Notes: generated from the letters alone by a model not told the origin. A stretch of DNA of 64,000 nt from Saccharothrix sp. NRRL B-16348 (GCF_001280085.1 NZ_LGED01000194.1:1-64000); one strand, 5' to 3'. Counted from the first letter of the stretch, positions 35,699 to 46,785 are shown. Numbers and translations: made by a program.

Positions 35699-35914
35699 CT
35701 CGGCACCTCCCCGCGTGGGACGGGAAGCGTCGGGATTCCGTTCCACCCCGGTGCCACGACGATCCCACGCCGCGCGACTACGTCTCATCGACCTCAGCGG
35801 AAGTGAGCACCGGGACACAGGGGGTCACGTGGCGGCGCAGGCCGTGGATCATCGGGCCGCCGAGGAGGCCTCGGGTGGGCAGGCCGCCACCGACGATGGG
35901 GCAGAATCGGCCCG

Positions 35915-37138
35915 GTGAGCACCAACTGGGCAGGCAACTTCACCTTCTCCGCCGCGCGGACCGCGCACCCGACGTCCGTCGGGGAACTCCAGGACGTCGT
36001 CCGTGACGCCGAGTCGGCCCGCGTGGTCGGCGCGGGGCACTCGTTCAGCACGATCGCCGACACCGGCGGCACGCTGATCAGCCTCGACCGGATGCCCGAG
36101 GTGTTCGAGGTGCGCGACGGGTCGGTGCGGGTGGGTGCCGGGACGCGGCTCGCGCGGCTCGCCGAGCGGTTGCACGCCGTCGGTCTCGCGCTGCCGGCCA
36201 TGCCGTCGCTGCCGCACATCACGATCATCGGCGCGTGCGCCACCGCCACCCACGGCTCGGGCAACGACATCCCGTCGCTCGCGAGCCTGGTCCGCTCGCT
36301 CGACCTGGTCGCGGCCGACGGCACCACCCGCACCCTGAGCAGGGGAGACGCCGGGTTCGACGGCGCCGTGGTGGCGTTCGGCTCGCTCGGCGTGGTGGTG
36401 GCCGTCGAGCTGGACGTCGTGCCGACCTTCGACGTCGAGCAGCGGGTCTACCAGGACATGCCGTTCGACGCCCTGGTCGACAACGTGGACGCAGTGTTCG
36501 CCAGCGCCTACAGCGTCAGCGCCTTCACCACGTGGCAGGGCGTGGCCCACGTGTTCGCCAAGCACCGCACGACCGACACCAGGCACGACCTGGCCTGGAC
36601 CGGCGCGACGCCCGCCACCGAGCCGGTGCACCCGGTGCCCGGCCAGCCCGCCCTGCACTGCACGACCCAGCTCGGCGTGCCCGGCCCCTGGCACGAACGG
36701 CTACCGCACTTCCGCGCCGACTTCACCCCGAGCGTCGGCCGTGAGCTGCAGTCCGAGTACTTCGTGGCCCGCGAGCACGCGGCCGACGCGCTGCGGGCGC
36801 TCAACGACCTGTCCGCCGAGATCGCGCCCGTGCTGCTGACCTCCGAGGTCCGCACGATCGCCGCCGACGCGCAGTGGCTCAGCCCGGTGCACGACCGGCC
36901 GAGCGTGGCGTTCCACTTCACCTGGCACCCGGACGACGCGGCCGTGCGCGCCGTCCTGCGCAAGATCGAGGCGACGCTGAGCCCGTGGCGTCCCCGCCCG
37001 CACTGGGGCAAGTTGTTCGAACTGGCCGACCCCGGTGAGCGGTACCCGCACTGGGCCCGATTCGCCGAGCTGCGCGGCGAACTCGACCCCACCCGCACAT
37101 TCCGCAACCCCTTGATCGACGGCTGGTTCACCGGATAA
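35915..37138 (+). CDS. aldO: FAD-dependent alditol oxidase
   Basis: 407 residues closely patterned on Streptomyces coelicolor AldO (recognised from memory). TNWAGN starts the protein, GAGHSF contains H42, the expected covalent 8-alpha-histidyl-FAD ligand, and the C-terminal substrate domain has MHPVPG-like EPVHPVPGQPALHC, GPWHERLPHFRADF, LQSEYFV and RPHWGK. The enzyme oxidises C1 of alditols such as xylitol or sorbitol with O2, giving aldose and H2O2. GTG 35915 gives the family N-terminus. It is convergent with the TPR-Crp gene with 18 bases between. Confidence 0.9.
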   Translation: MSTNWAGNFTFSAARTAHPTSVGELQDVVRDAESARVVGAGHSFSTIADTGGTLISLDRMPEVFEVRDGSVRVGAGTRLARLAERLHAVGLALPAMPSLPHITIIGACATATHGSGNDIPSLASLVRSLDLVAADGTTRTLSRGDAGFDGAVVAFGSLGVVVAVELDVVPTFDVEQRVYQDMPFDALVDNVDAVFASAYSVSAFTTWQGVAHVFAKHRTTDTRHDLAWTGATPATEPVHPVPGQPALHCTTQLGVPGPWHERLPHFRADFTPSVGRELQSEYFVAREHAADALRALNDLSAEIAPVLLTSEVRTIAADAQWLSPVHDRPSVAFHFTWHPDDAAVRAVLRKIEATLSPWRPRPHWGKLFELADPGERYPHWARFAELRGELDPTRTFRNPLIDGWFTG

Positions 37139-37156
37139 GCGCCTCCGGAGCCGCCC

Positions 37157-38959
37157 TCACAATCGCGCGAATCGCCGCAGCCCTTCCAGATCGGGCACGA
37201 CCACGTCACGCCGCAGGTGGCTGACCACCACACCGGCCTTGCGCAGGTCGGCGAACGCCTTCTCGGCCGTGCGCGGCTTCATCCCGGCGATCGAGGCCAG
37301 CTCCACCTTGGTCAACGGGATGCCGAGCACCCAGCCGCCGACCTCCTGGCGGCCGTGCGCGCCGACCAGCTCGGCCAGCACCCGCGCGACCCGTTCGGCG
37401 GCGGTGTGGGACAGGAAGTCGCGCCGCCGCCGGTTGGCCCACCGCAGCTGGTCGTCGATGACGCCGATCAGCTCGACGAACCCGTCGTTGCGGCGGTGCA
37501 GGAACCCGTGCAGCTCGGCGCTCGTGATCAGCTTCGCCGACACGTCGCCGCACGTCACGACCGTCGCCGACCGGGGCTTGTGGTCCAGCGCGGCCAGCTC
37601 GCCCACCAGGTCGCCCGCGACCCGCACGGTGAGCACCGCGGTGTCCCCGCTCGCGTCGTTGACCAGCACCTTCACCACGCCTTCGAGCAGCAGGAACACG
37701 TGCGTGTCGGTGGCGTCCTGGACGATCAGCTCGCGGTCGGCGGCGTAGCGGACCGTGGTGCCCAGCGACATCAGCTCCTGCCTGCTGCTCTCCCTCAGCC
37801 GCGCCAGCAGCGTGCCCGGCGGCCACTCCGCCGCCGTCACGTGCTGCCGCGCCGCGGGCGTGCTCGGCTTCGCCGTGGCCAGCGACCGGCCCGCGTCGGC
37901 GAACGACGCGTAACCCCGCTCGAACGACGGGTCGGGCCCCACCCCGGACAGCAACGCCTCGCACGCCCGCCGCTGCTCGTCCAACGCCCGCACGGCCAGG
38001 TGGTCCGCGCCCAGCGCCGACACCGCCCGCATCGACGCGTCGCGCACCACGTCCAGCAGCCGTTGCGCCTGCCCGCGGGTGCCGTCGAGGTGGGCCAGCT
38101 CCAGCTCGGCCGCCGCCAGGTTGGACGTCGCGATCACCGAGTGCGGGTGGTCCGCGCCCAGCCGGGTGGCGGTGCGGTCCGCGGCCGAACGCAGACTGGG
38201 CAGGGTGAGCCGGGCCCGTTCGGCGGACCGGCGCACCCTGGCCAGCTCGAACTCCGCCGACGCCAGGTTCGCCTGCGCCACCAGCGCCCGCGGGTGGTGC
38301 GCGCCCAGCGCGTTCAACGCCCGGTCGGTCGCGTCACGCAGGTCGGTCAACGACTCGGCGACCTCCTCGGCGTCACCGTGGTCGCGGGCGATCCGGAACC
38401 GCGCGCACATCAGGTTCAGCCGCAGCACGCACGTCTGCGGGTGGTTCGACCCGAGCACCGCGGCGTTGCGCTGTAACGCCAGCTCCAACGCGCCCGTCTC
38501 GCTCGGTTTCGCCTGCTCCACGGCCACCGCCACCGACCCGACCGCGACCGGGTCGGGCACCGGCAGCGGGTCCAGGAAGTCGCCGACCACCTGGCGCAAC
38601 GGCGCGCCGCGGCCGAACGCGGCGGTCGGCGGCCTGCGCCGCACCTGGCGGGGCGCGGTCGTGCCCGGCTCGCGCCGACCGCGGGCCACCGACGCCAACG
38701 CCTGCAGGTCACGCACCCGTGACGCCTCCGGCCCGGTCGGGTCCACCAGCGCCAGCATGGCGATCAGCAGCGCGTCCGCGGCGTCGGCGGAGCCGATCCG
38801 GGTCAGCGCGGCGGCGCAGCGCAGCAGGCGGTCCACGTCGCGGCGCGCGCTGAGCGCGTCCAGCGAGCGCGCCAGGTCCACCGCGAGGCGGCGGGCCGCC
38901 TGCCGGTCCGGCGCGGACCGGGCCAGTACTGCTTCGAGTTCGACCATACGGCTGTTCAT
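37157..38959 (-). CDS. TPR - cyclic-nucleotide-binding - Crp-type HTH fusion regulator
   Basis: 600 residues. Residues about 160-340 contain kinesin-light-chain-type TPR units, repeating LG-x-x-HP...NLA-x-A-x-x-ELA (LGSNHPQTCVLRLNL, LGAHHPRALVAQANLA, LGADHPHSVIATSNLA). Residues about 385-500 form a cNMP-binding domain (ELIVQDATDTHVFLLLEGVVKV, GDLVGELAALD). The last about 100 residues are a Crp winged HTH (AAERVARVLAEL, PLTKVELASIAGMKPRTAEKAF). The second ATG at 38947 is an alternative start. It faces the AfsR-like gene across a dyad-containing intergenic region. Confidence 0.8.
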   Translation of the reverse strand: MNSRMVELEAVLARSAPDRQAARRLAVDLARSLDALSARRDVDRLLRCAAALTRIGSADAADALLIAMLALVDPTGPEASRVRDLQALASVARGRREPGTTAPRQVRRRPPTAAFGRGAPLRQVVGDFLDPLPVPDPVAVGSVAVAVEQAKPSETGALELALQRNAAVLGSNHPQTCVLRLNLMCARFRIARDHGDAEEVAESLTDLRDATDRALNALGAHHPRALVAQANLASAEFELARVRRSAERARLTLPSLRSAADRTATRLGADHPHSVIATSNLAAAELELAHLDGTRGQAQRLLDVVRDASMRAVSALGADHLAVRALDEQRRACEALLSGVGPDPSFERGYASFADAGRSLATAKPSTPAARQHVTAAEWPPGTLLARLRESSRQELMSLGTTVRYAADRELIVQDATDTHVFLLLEGVVKVLVNDASGDTAVLTVRVAGDLVGELAALDHKPRSATVVTCGDVSAKLITSAELHGFLHRRNDGFVELIGVIDDQLRWANRRRRDFLSHTAAERVARVLAELVGAHGRQEVGGWVLGIPLTKVELASIAGMKPRTAEKAFADLRKAGVVVSHLRRDVVVPDLEGLRRFARL

Positions 38960-39345
38960 CCGGCACCCCAGGTGGTTGCTCGGTCCGCGACGGCGCGGTT
39001 CCTGCGTTCGGACGCCGTGTTCCGGCGTTCGGGCGCGGGGACTCGTGCCGCCGGAGTGGAATCCTCGTCCATAGCGGCGATATCGGTTGCTCCGGGCATT
39101 CGTTAGCGCATCCCTGACATTGTTACGGTACGAATGGTCGGATGTCCGACCGTTATCCGCACTATTGCGGAAAACCGTGCAAGTTTTTTGTCGTAGTGAA
39201 CCCCGCGCAACCCGTCCTTGGCGAGATCGACGTTCCGCACGGGAGGACCCCTCGGATTTCCGGCCGTGCCGGAGCGCGCCGGGGCACGCGGAAATCGCCG
39301 GTGGCGTGCGACGCGGGCCGCCGGCCGCCGTGGCACAGTGATCGC
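38960..39345. promoter_or_regulatory. 386-base divergent regulatory region
   Basis: The gap separates two divergent regulators. Its centre (about 39090-39210) is markedly A+T-richer than the surroundings, as promoters in such genomes often are. No clear sigma-factor consensus pair could be fixed. It includes an operator-like dyad at 39133-39154. A long in-frame extension of the AfsR gene through here (ATG 39142) is rejected because it lacks family sequence. Confidence 0.5.
39133..39154. promoter_or_regulatory. 22-bp operator-like palindrome
   Basis: GGTCGGA (39136-39142), TG, TCCGACC (39145-39151), flanked by AAT and GTT that extend the symmetry with one mismatch. The length suits a dimeric Crp/TetR-type regulator. 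Autoregulation by the TPR-Crp protein is a reasonable guess only. Confidence 0.5.
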
Positions 39346-42300
39346 ATGCGGGTGGGGGTGTTGGGGCCGCTGGAGGTCACGGCGGACGGCACGGTGGTCG
39401 AGGTCGGCGGCGCCAGGGTGCGCGCGCTGCTGGTCCGGTTGGCGGTGGCCGCGGGTCGGGTCGTCACCACCGAGGAACTGGCCGACGCGCTGTGGCCGGA
39501 CGACCGGCCGGCGGACGAGGTGGCCGCGGTCCGGTCCCTGGTGTCCCGGCTGCGCCGTGCCCTGCCCGCCGACGTGCTGCGGTCCGCGCACGGCGGCTAC
39601 CGGCTCGACCTGCCCGCGGACGCCGTCGACGCGCTCCGGTTCGACCGGCTCGCCCGCGAGGCCAGGGCCGCGTTGACCGCGGGCGACCCGATGACCGCGC
39701 GTCGCCTGGCGGCGGACGCGTTGGCGCTGTGGCGCGGACCGGCGTTGGCCGACGCGGCGGGCGCGCCGTTCGCGGTCGGCTACGTCGCGGGCCTGGACGA
39801 GACGCGGCTGGCCGTCGTGGAGGACGGCGCCGCGGCCGACCTGGCGTGCGGCCGGGCCGAGCACCTGGTCGCCGACCTCACCGACCTCGCCGCCCGGCAC
39901 CCGCTGCGCGAACGGCTGCAAGCGCTGCTGCTGCGCGCCCTCGTCGCGACCGGACGCCCGGCGGAGGCCCTGGTCGCCTACGAGGAGATCCGCCGCCGGT
40001 TCGCCGACGAACTGGGCGCCGACCCCGGCCCCGAGCTGCGCGAGACGCACCAGGAGATCCTCCGCGCCGAACCCGCCGACCAGCCGCGCGCCGGCAACCT
40101 GCGGCTGCCGCTGACCAGCCTGGTCGGCCGGTCCGCCGACCTCGACCGGGTCGCCGGGCAGCTCGCGGGCCACCGACTGGTCACCCTCGTCGGACCGGGC
40201 GGCGCGGGCAAGACCCGCCTGGCCACCACGGTCGCGGCCCGGCTGCCCGGCGGCGCGTGGCTGGTCGAGCTGGCGTCGGTGACCGACCCGGACGACGTCG
40301 CGCCCGCCGTGCTCGGCGCGCTCGGCCTGCGCGACCAGCGCGCCGTCGACCGGCCCGTGGCGCTGGTCGACACCATGACCCGGCTGGTGGACGTGCTGTC
40401 GCGCACCGAGGCCGTGATCGTGCTGGACAACTGCGAGCACCTGGTCGGCGCGGCGGCCCGGTTCGCCGACGAGCTGCTCGGCCGCTGCCCGCGGCTGAGG
40501 GTGCTGGCCACCAGCCGCGAACCGCTCGGCGTGTACGGGGAGGTGGTCAGCCCGGTGCCGCCGCTGGACGGTGACGCGGCCGTGCGGCTGCTCGCCGAAC
40601 GCGCCGCGGCGGTGCGGCCCGGCTTCGCCGTCACGCCGGACAACGCCGAGGCCGTCGCGGAGGTGTGCCGCCGGCTGGACGGCCTCCCGCTGGCCATCGA
40701 ACTGGCCGCGGCCCGGCTGAGGTCGCTGTCGGTGGAGCAGCTGGCCGCCCGCCTCGACGACCGGTTCCGCCTGCTCACCGGCGGCAGCCGCACCGCCATG
40801 CCCCGGCACCAGACGTTGCGCGCGGTGGTCGCGTGGAGCTGGGACCTGCTGTCGGAGCCCGAACGGGACTTCGCCGCGCGGCTGGCCGTGTTCCCCGCCG
40901 GCTTCGACCTGGAGGCCGCCGAACGGCTCGCCGGCGACGACGCGTTCGACCTGCTCGCCGCCCTGGTCGACAAGTCGCTGGTGCAGGTCGTCGACGGCGC
41001 CCGCTACCGGATGCTGGAGACGATCCGCGAGTACTGCCTGGAACGGCTGGCCGAAGGCGGCCGGGTGGCCGCGGCGCGGGCCGAGCACGCCGGGTACTTC
41101 CGCGACCTGGCCGAGACCGCCGAACCGCACCTGCGCGGCAAGGACCAGCTGACCTGGATCTCCCGGCTGGAAGCGGAGCGGGACAACTTCATCGCCGCGC
41201 TGCACTTCGCCGCCGACAACGGCGACGCGGACACCTCGGTGCGCCTGGCCGCCGCGATGAGCATGTTCTGGACCATGCGCGGCAACCGGGCCGAGTCGGT
41301 GCCGTGGCTGCGCCTCGCGCTGGCCGTGCCGGGGGAGGCGCCCGTCACCGCGAGACAGGTCGCGTCGGCGTTCCTGCTGGTCAACAACGCGGTCACGGGC
41401 GGCTTCCAGGACCTGGACGACCACCTCGCCCGGCTCGCCGAGCTGGCCGCCGAGTCCACCGGCGAGCACCCCGTGCTGGTGCTGCTGGAGCCGATGGCGG
41501 GGCTGCTCATGGACGACGCGGAACGGGCGTTGGCGGCGGTGGACGAGCGGCTGGACACGGCGGACCCGTGGACGCGCGCCGTGTTGTGGATGGTGCGCGG
41601 CGCGGTGCGGGAGAACTCGGGCGACCTGCGCGGCGCGCGGGACGACATCACCACCGCGATCACCGGGCTGCGCGAGGTGGGCGACCGGTTCGCCTTGGCG
41701 CAGGCGCTGACCGGGGTGGCCGAGGCGCACCTGGGTTTCGGCGAGCCGGAACCGGCGATGGCGGCGCTGGAGGAGTCGATCAGCCTGCTCGCCGAGCTGG
41801 ACCCCGACGACGACGCCGCGAACGAACGCATCCTGCTGGCCACCGCGCACCTGCAGCTCGGCGACGTGGCGCGGGCCCGCGCGGACTGCCTGGCGTTGAC
41901 CAGGCAGACGTCGCAGCCGTGGTCGGCGCGCGGGGTCGCGTTCGCCTGGCTCGTGCTCGGCGACCTGGCCCGGTACGAGGGCGACCTGGCGGCCGCGGAA
42001 CGGCAGTACGAGGCTGCTCGGGAGTCGCTCGCGGGCGAGCCGCTGGTGATACCGCAGTTCCACGCGCGGATCCTGACGTCACGCGCGCACCTCGCCGTGG
42101 AGCGCGGTGACCACGAGGCGGCCGTGGAGGCGACCCGCACGGCCTTCGAGCACGCCATGTCGGCCAAGGACATGCCCATCCTGGCCAGGGTCGCGGTCGC
42201 CGAGGCGGCCGTGCGCGCCCACTTCGGCAACCCGACCGACGCGGCCCAGGCGCTGGGCGCCGCCGAGCAGCTGCGCGGCGCGCCCGACGCCCGCAACCCC

Positions 42301-42426
42301 GAAGTGGCACGACTCGCCGACCACCTGCGCGCCGACGTGGGCGACGCCGCCTACGACCTCGCCTACGCCACCGGCGTGGCCCTCGACCGCGCGGAAGCCA
42401 TCGCGCTGATCCGGCCCGAGACCTGA
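39346..42426 (+). CDS. AfsR/SARP-type STAND transcriptional regulator (BTAD)
   Basis: 1,026 residues. The N-terminal OmpR-like DNA-binding domain (MRVGVLGPLEVTADG ... ALWP) is followed by a bacterial transcriptional activation domain (about residues 95-245, ending DPGPELRETHQEIL). An NB-ARC-type NTPase follows, with Walker A GPGGAGKTR near residue 283, Walker B VIVLDNCEH and LATSREPLG, then a C-terminal TPR-like array. Such proteins activate secondary metabolism or development. The ATG at 39346 fits the family N-terminus. It is convergent with the giant STAND gene with 13 bases between. Confidence 0.9.
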   Translation: MRVGVLGPLEVTADGTVVEVGGARVRALLVRLAVAAGRVVTTEELADALWPDDRPADEVAAVRSLVSRLRRALPADVLRSAHGGYRLDLPADAVDALRFDRLAREARAALTAGDPMTARRLAADALALWRGPALADAAGAPFAVGYVAGLDETRLAVVEDGAAADLACGRAEHLVADLTDLAARHPLRERLQALLLRALVATGRPAEALVAYEEIRRRFADELGADPGPELRETHQEILRAEPADQPRAGNLRLPLTSLVGRSADLDRVAGQLAGHRLVTLVGPGGAGKTRLATTVAARLPGGAWLVELASVTDPDDVAPAVLGALGLRDQRAVDRPVALVDTMTRLVDVLSRTEAVIVLDNCEHLVGAAARFADELLGRCPRLRVLATSREPLGVYGEVVSPVPPLDGDAAVRLLAERAAAVRPGFAVTPDNAEAVAEVCRRLDGLPLAIELAAARLRSLSVEQLAARLDDRFRLLTGGSRTAMPRHQTLRAVVAWSWDLLSEPERDFAARLAVFPAGFDLEAAERLAGDDAFDLLAALVDKSLVQVVDGARYRMLETIREYCLERLAEGGRVAAARAEHAGYFRDLAETAEPHLRGKDQLTWISRLEAERDNFIAALHFAADNGDADTSVRLAAAMSMFWTMRGNRAESVPWLRLALAVPGEAPVTARQVASAFLLVNNAVTGGFQDLDDHLARLAELAAESTGEHPVLVLLEPMAGLLMDDAERALAAVDERLDTADPWTRAVLWMVRGAVRENSGDLRGARDDITTAITGLREVGDRFALAQALTGVAEAHLGFGEPEPAMAALEESISLLAELDPDDDAANERILLATAHLQLGDVARARADCLALTRQTSQPWSARGVAFAWLVLGDLARYEGDLAAAERQYEAARESLAGEPLVIPQFHARILTSRAHLAVERGDHEAAVEATRTAFEHAMSAKDMPILARVAVAEAAVRAHFGNPTDAAQALGAAEQLRGAPDARNPEVARLADHLRADVGDAAYDLAYATGVALDRAEAIALIRPET

Positions 42427-42439
42427 CCGCGAGGGGGTG

Positions 42440-45400
42440 TCACGGCCACGAGCGCACGACGTCCTCGACCGCCGTGACGCAGGCGTCGGCCACCCTGTTC
42501 CCGCCGTAGGACGCGAGGTGCGGTGCGGCCGCGGCCAGCACGGTCAGCACACCGGCCCGGCCGAGCCCGGACAGCAGGTCCCGCACCGGCGGCAGACCGT
42601 CGACCTCCCGGTGCCACGCGGCCCGCGCGCCGGCGTGCGAGGCGAGCAGCGCGGCCGCCGCGAGCCCTTTGTTGTCCTCCGCGGCGAAGCGCGTCGCGTC
42701 GACCAGCGCACGCAGGAACGGCACGGTCGCGTGCCGCGCCACCGGGCCGAAGTCACGGCCCGGCATGGCGGCCTCGCGGGACAGCGCGGCGATGCCCGCC
42801 TCGCACGCCCGGGCGCGTTGCGCCTCCGTCAGCGCGGGCAGCAGCCGACCGAGCAGGTCCAGGAACCACCACGCCGTGCCGACGTGCGCCACGACGAGGT
42901 CGACCAGCTCGTCCCGCTCGGCGTCGGTCATGGCTTCGGCGAGCAGCACGACCGGGTGGACCTGGAGCACCGACGACGGCGGCTGCCGACGCAGGTCGTC
43001 CATCACCCGTGCGACGACCTGTCGCCGCTCCTCGCCGTCGAGGCGGGCGGCCAGCGCCGCGAGCGGCAGCGGCCGATGCCTCGCGTCGACGGCCTCGGCG
43101 GCCGCACGCAGGTCGTCCACCTCGTCGGCGTCCACGTGCGGCGCCGCCATCGCCAGGTACCGGGCGAACCGGTTGTCCGGCGCGCCGCGGACCTTCTTGC
43201 GCAGCCCGCGCCAGAACTTGTCCGTGGCCCGCTCGTCCGGCAGCCGCGGCCCCAACGCGCGCCACACGTCCAAGGCGTCGTTGTCGTCGGGCAGGTCCAC
43301 GGCGTCGGCGAGCCGGCGCCGGATCGCCTCCCCGGTGAGCACCCCGCCCACCGCGGCCAGCCGCTCCGCGAACCGCTGGTCACCGACCGGCTGCCGGTCC
43401 GGGACCAGCGTCGCCGCCCACCGCAGCACGTCGTCCCGTTCCGCCTCGGGAACCTGCCCGGCGACGGTGACCGCCAGGTCGGCCCGATCGACCGGGGCGA
43501 GCCCGTCCGCCAGGTGTTCCACCCGTTCCCGCACCGCGGCCCGGCGTTCCCACGGCACCCGTCCGACCAGCGCGGCGAACACGTCGGCCTGCGGTCGCAC
43601 GTCGCCGATCACACCGGCCGCGCGTGCCGCGTGCCGCACCTCGTCCTCGTCCCGGCTGCCCGCGACGAGCGCCTCCAACGCGTCCGCGCGGTGCCGGTGC
43701 ATCCCGAGGCCGTAGCCGATGCCGGGCAGCAGGTCCAAGGCCAGGAGCCGGGTCTCGTGGTCGAGGTGCGGGGCCATCGCGCACAACGCGTCGGCGCGCT
43801 GCCACCCCTGGCACGACGAGGCGAACCGGATCGCCTCGCGGCGCAGCCCGCCGGCCTGCTTGGCCGGGACGCGGGTGGCCAGGACCGCCAGCAGGTGGGC
43901 CTGACGTCGGGCTTCCAGCTCCGCGCCCGCCTTCCGGACCACGTCGACGGTCTTGCCCTCGACGTGGCCTGCCACCGCGATCAAGGTCTCGTCCCGGAGG
44001 AGGTCGAAGCGCGAACCCGGATCCGGCAACGCCCGCAGCGCCTCGGCCACCAGCGCCGGGCGCCTCGCCGACGGCACCGCCTGGACCAGGGCGGCCAGCG
44101 TGCGGGCCCGTGCCCAGTGCGGCCGGTCGGCGCCGACGGTCCGGGCCAGGGAGAGGGCGCGGTCCACCGCCTGGCCGCGCAGGAACGGGGCGAGGGAGAT
44201 GATCGAGGTGAAGTCGGGTTCGTCCCGGCCCTCGGAAGCCCGGTCCAGCACGAGGTTCGAGGCACGGGCGAGCTGGGCCTCGTCGACGAGCGCGATCAAC
44301 GCCCGGACGTGCTCGACGGCTTGCCCGGTGTCGGCCACCACGCCCAACGTCGACAGCTGCCCGGCGAGGTGCGTGGTCACCCAGTCGGGGAACAGCCGTT
44401 CGGCGGCCAGCCGCACGGCGAGCGCCCGGTGCGCCCGCGACTCCGGGCGGTGCGGGCGGTGCGGTCGGCGGGCGAGGACGTCCAGGACGCGGGGGAGCGC
44501 CGCCGACGCGACGCGGGGGATCAGCCCTGGCCACGCGGCAGCGGTGTCGTCACCGCCGTCCAAGGCGATGGCCACCGCCCGCTCCAGGTCCGGCGCGGTC
44601 AGCGCGGCGCCGAGCATGCCGAGGACTTCGGCGCGGAACGGCTGGTCACCGGAGGCCACGGCGTCCAGCAGGTTCCGCACGATCGCCTCCCGGTCGTCGG
44701 GCGGCAACAAGGGGAGCACCGCGCCCGCGACCTCCAACGCCCTCCTCGACGCGGGCGGGAACACCACCGTCCACGCCTGCCGGGCGTCGCGCGGCGTGAG
44801 GCACCGGCTGCCGTCGGGTCGGGTTGCCGCCGCCAGTGCCGCGACCAGCTCCACCCGCGCCGGGTGGTCCCGCACCGCCTGGACGCGGCCCAAGGCAACC
44901 CGCGGCGCCCAGATCCGGCCTTCGACGAGCGTGCGCAGCAGACCCGGGCGCGTGCTCGCGATGACCGACTCGACGCTGCCGTCCATGAGCGCGTAGCGGA
45001 CCTCCGCGGTGATGGACGGCGCCGACCCGCCCTCGGCCAGGTCGACGTCGGTGGCCTCGGCCGCCTGCCGCCGTCCCAGCGCCAGCGACGCCCGGTACTC
45101 GACGAACGTGCCGTGCGCCTCGTGCGCGAGGAACCACGCGGTGGCCCGACGGGGTGCGCCACCGTCGGCGGGCGCCTCGACCTCGGTCGTCAGCAGGGCG
45201 TGCAGCTCGTCCTCGGCGTCCAGCTCGGCCAGGTGCCCCGCCAGGTTCCGCAGCCCGTAGCCGCCGTCCAGCCCGCCGAGCCGGGCCGGGTCCGCCACGA
45301 GCACGCCCGGCCGGATGCCGCCAGGGCCGAACAGCGCGGTCAGGTAGCGGTCCGCGAGGCGGCGGCGGGTCGTCGCGGCGGTCAGCGCCAGCAGGTCGAG

Positions 45401-46785
45401 CTGCCGCTCGTCACCGGTCATCGGGTCGTCCGGGCGGACGCCGGCCAGGTAGTCGCGGGCGCTGTCGTGCAGGGTGGTGAAGCGGCGGTCGTCCTCCGGG
45501 CCGACCACGCGGGCGAACGCCCTCAGCCTGCCGGTCACCACCGCCCGCAACTCCTGCACGCGAACGGGGTCGTCACCGACGTCCGCCAGCGCCGTCAGCG
45601 TGTCCAGCGTCAACGGCTCGTTGGCGCACGCCAGCGCGCTCAACGCGGGCAGCGCCAGGTCGCTGTCGCCGCTCAGCTCGGTGAGCGTGCGGCTGTAGTA
45701 GGTCCACAGGTCGACGGGCAGCGACTGCAGGTCGTCCGGCGCGACCCGACCGGCACGCACGTCCGCCAGCACGTGCCGCAGGTAGATCCACACGCCGGCG
45801 CAGCGCCGGGCGAGCTCGTCCCGGAACACCTCCGGCGAGGTCTTCGCCGCCACCAGCTCCCGCAGCACGTCGTCGTCGCGCAGCACCTCGTCGATGTGGC
45901 GGCGGATGTCGCTCTCGTTGTCCGCGCCGTCCGGCTCGATCCGCACGTGGTCGTACGGCCGTTCCCGGGCGTACAAGGCGATGCCCTCGCGGACCGTGGC
46001 GACCACGTAGGCGTTGTCGGGCAACCGCACGGGCAGGGCGAGCGGCAGGTCGCCGTGCTCGACGGCCAGGTCGAGGCCGTCGACCGCCAGCACCAGCCGG
46101 TGCGGCTCCGGCGCCGAGGTGGCGGCCCGTGCGGCGGCGTGCAGCACCCGCTGGAACCCCACCGGGTCGGCGGTGGACGCCGGGTCGTCGGCCAGCTCGT
46201 AGCGCGTGATGAGCTGGGTGCCGAGGGCCCGCAGGGCGCCGGACGCCGTGCGGCGCGTCCCGGCGTTCGTGACGAAGTGGCGGGGGAGGTTGTGCTCGGC
46301 CGCGTACAGCGCGAGGAACGTCGTCTTGCCGATCCCGGTCTTGCCCTCGATGAAGAAGTAGCCCCTCGGCTGCCCGGCGATGAACGCGTCCACGCGGTCG
46401 GCCAGCCAGTCGCGCGCGGTCGGCCGGACGTCGTCCAACGCGCCGAGGACGTCGCGGTAGTCGTCCGGGACGTGGGGAGCTTCCGGTCGGGCAGGTGCAG
46501 GTGCACGCCGCCGGAGATCCAGCCCGCCTGCACGACCGACCGGGCGTGCCCGGAGAAGTCGTTGCGCACCGGCCGTTCCCGCAGCACGGCCGCGAGCCGC
46601 GCGGACAGCTCGGCCGGCGTCGACGCGTCGATCACGACGTCCGCGTCCTCCGCCCGGTCGGTGACCGTGCCGCCGGCATCCCGCACGGCGGCGACGAACT
46701 CGGCGTCGCGCGACGCCCGATCTAAGAACACCCGGAACACCCGGCAACCGTGGCACGCCTGCCGCACCTCGGGCCGCAAGGACAC
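42440..46785 (-). pseudogene. giant STAND/NACHT-like NTPase gene, interrupted by a single frameshift
   Basis: About 1,445 codons. The N-terminal part (GTG 46785 down to about 46484) reads RVFLDRASRDAEFVAAVRD and ends in SVVQAGWISGGVHLHLPD, a linker style seen before NTPases in actinobacterial conflict proteins. The rest continues in another frame from about 46483 with APHVPDDYRDVLGALDD. Walker A is GKTGIGKTTF (about 46350-46325), Walker B LVLAVDGLDL (about 46080), and a roughly 900-residue HEAT-like alpha-helical C-terminus follows. Adding one G near 46484 would rejoin the frames as DREAPHVP. No slippery heptamer is present. It is either a real mutation or an assembly error; if the latter, the gene is intact. 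Confidence 0.75.

Noticed and set aside
39103..42063. A 986-codon minus-strand frame opposite the AfsR-like gene
   Set aside because: Low-complexity composition and no start signal; it mirrors codon bias of the real gene.
42440..46785. A complete multi-gene phage-defence island around the STAND gene
   Set aside because: Neighbouring genes are a transcription regulator and a drug-type ABC exporter; no other defence genes are recognised.
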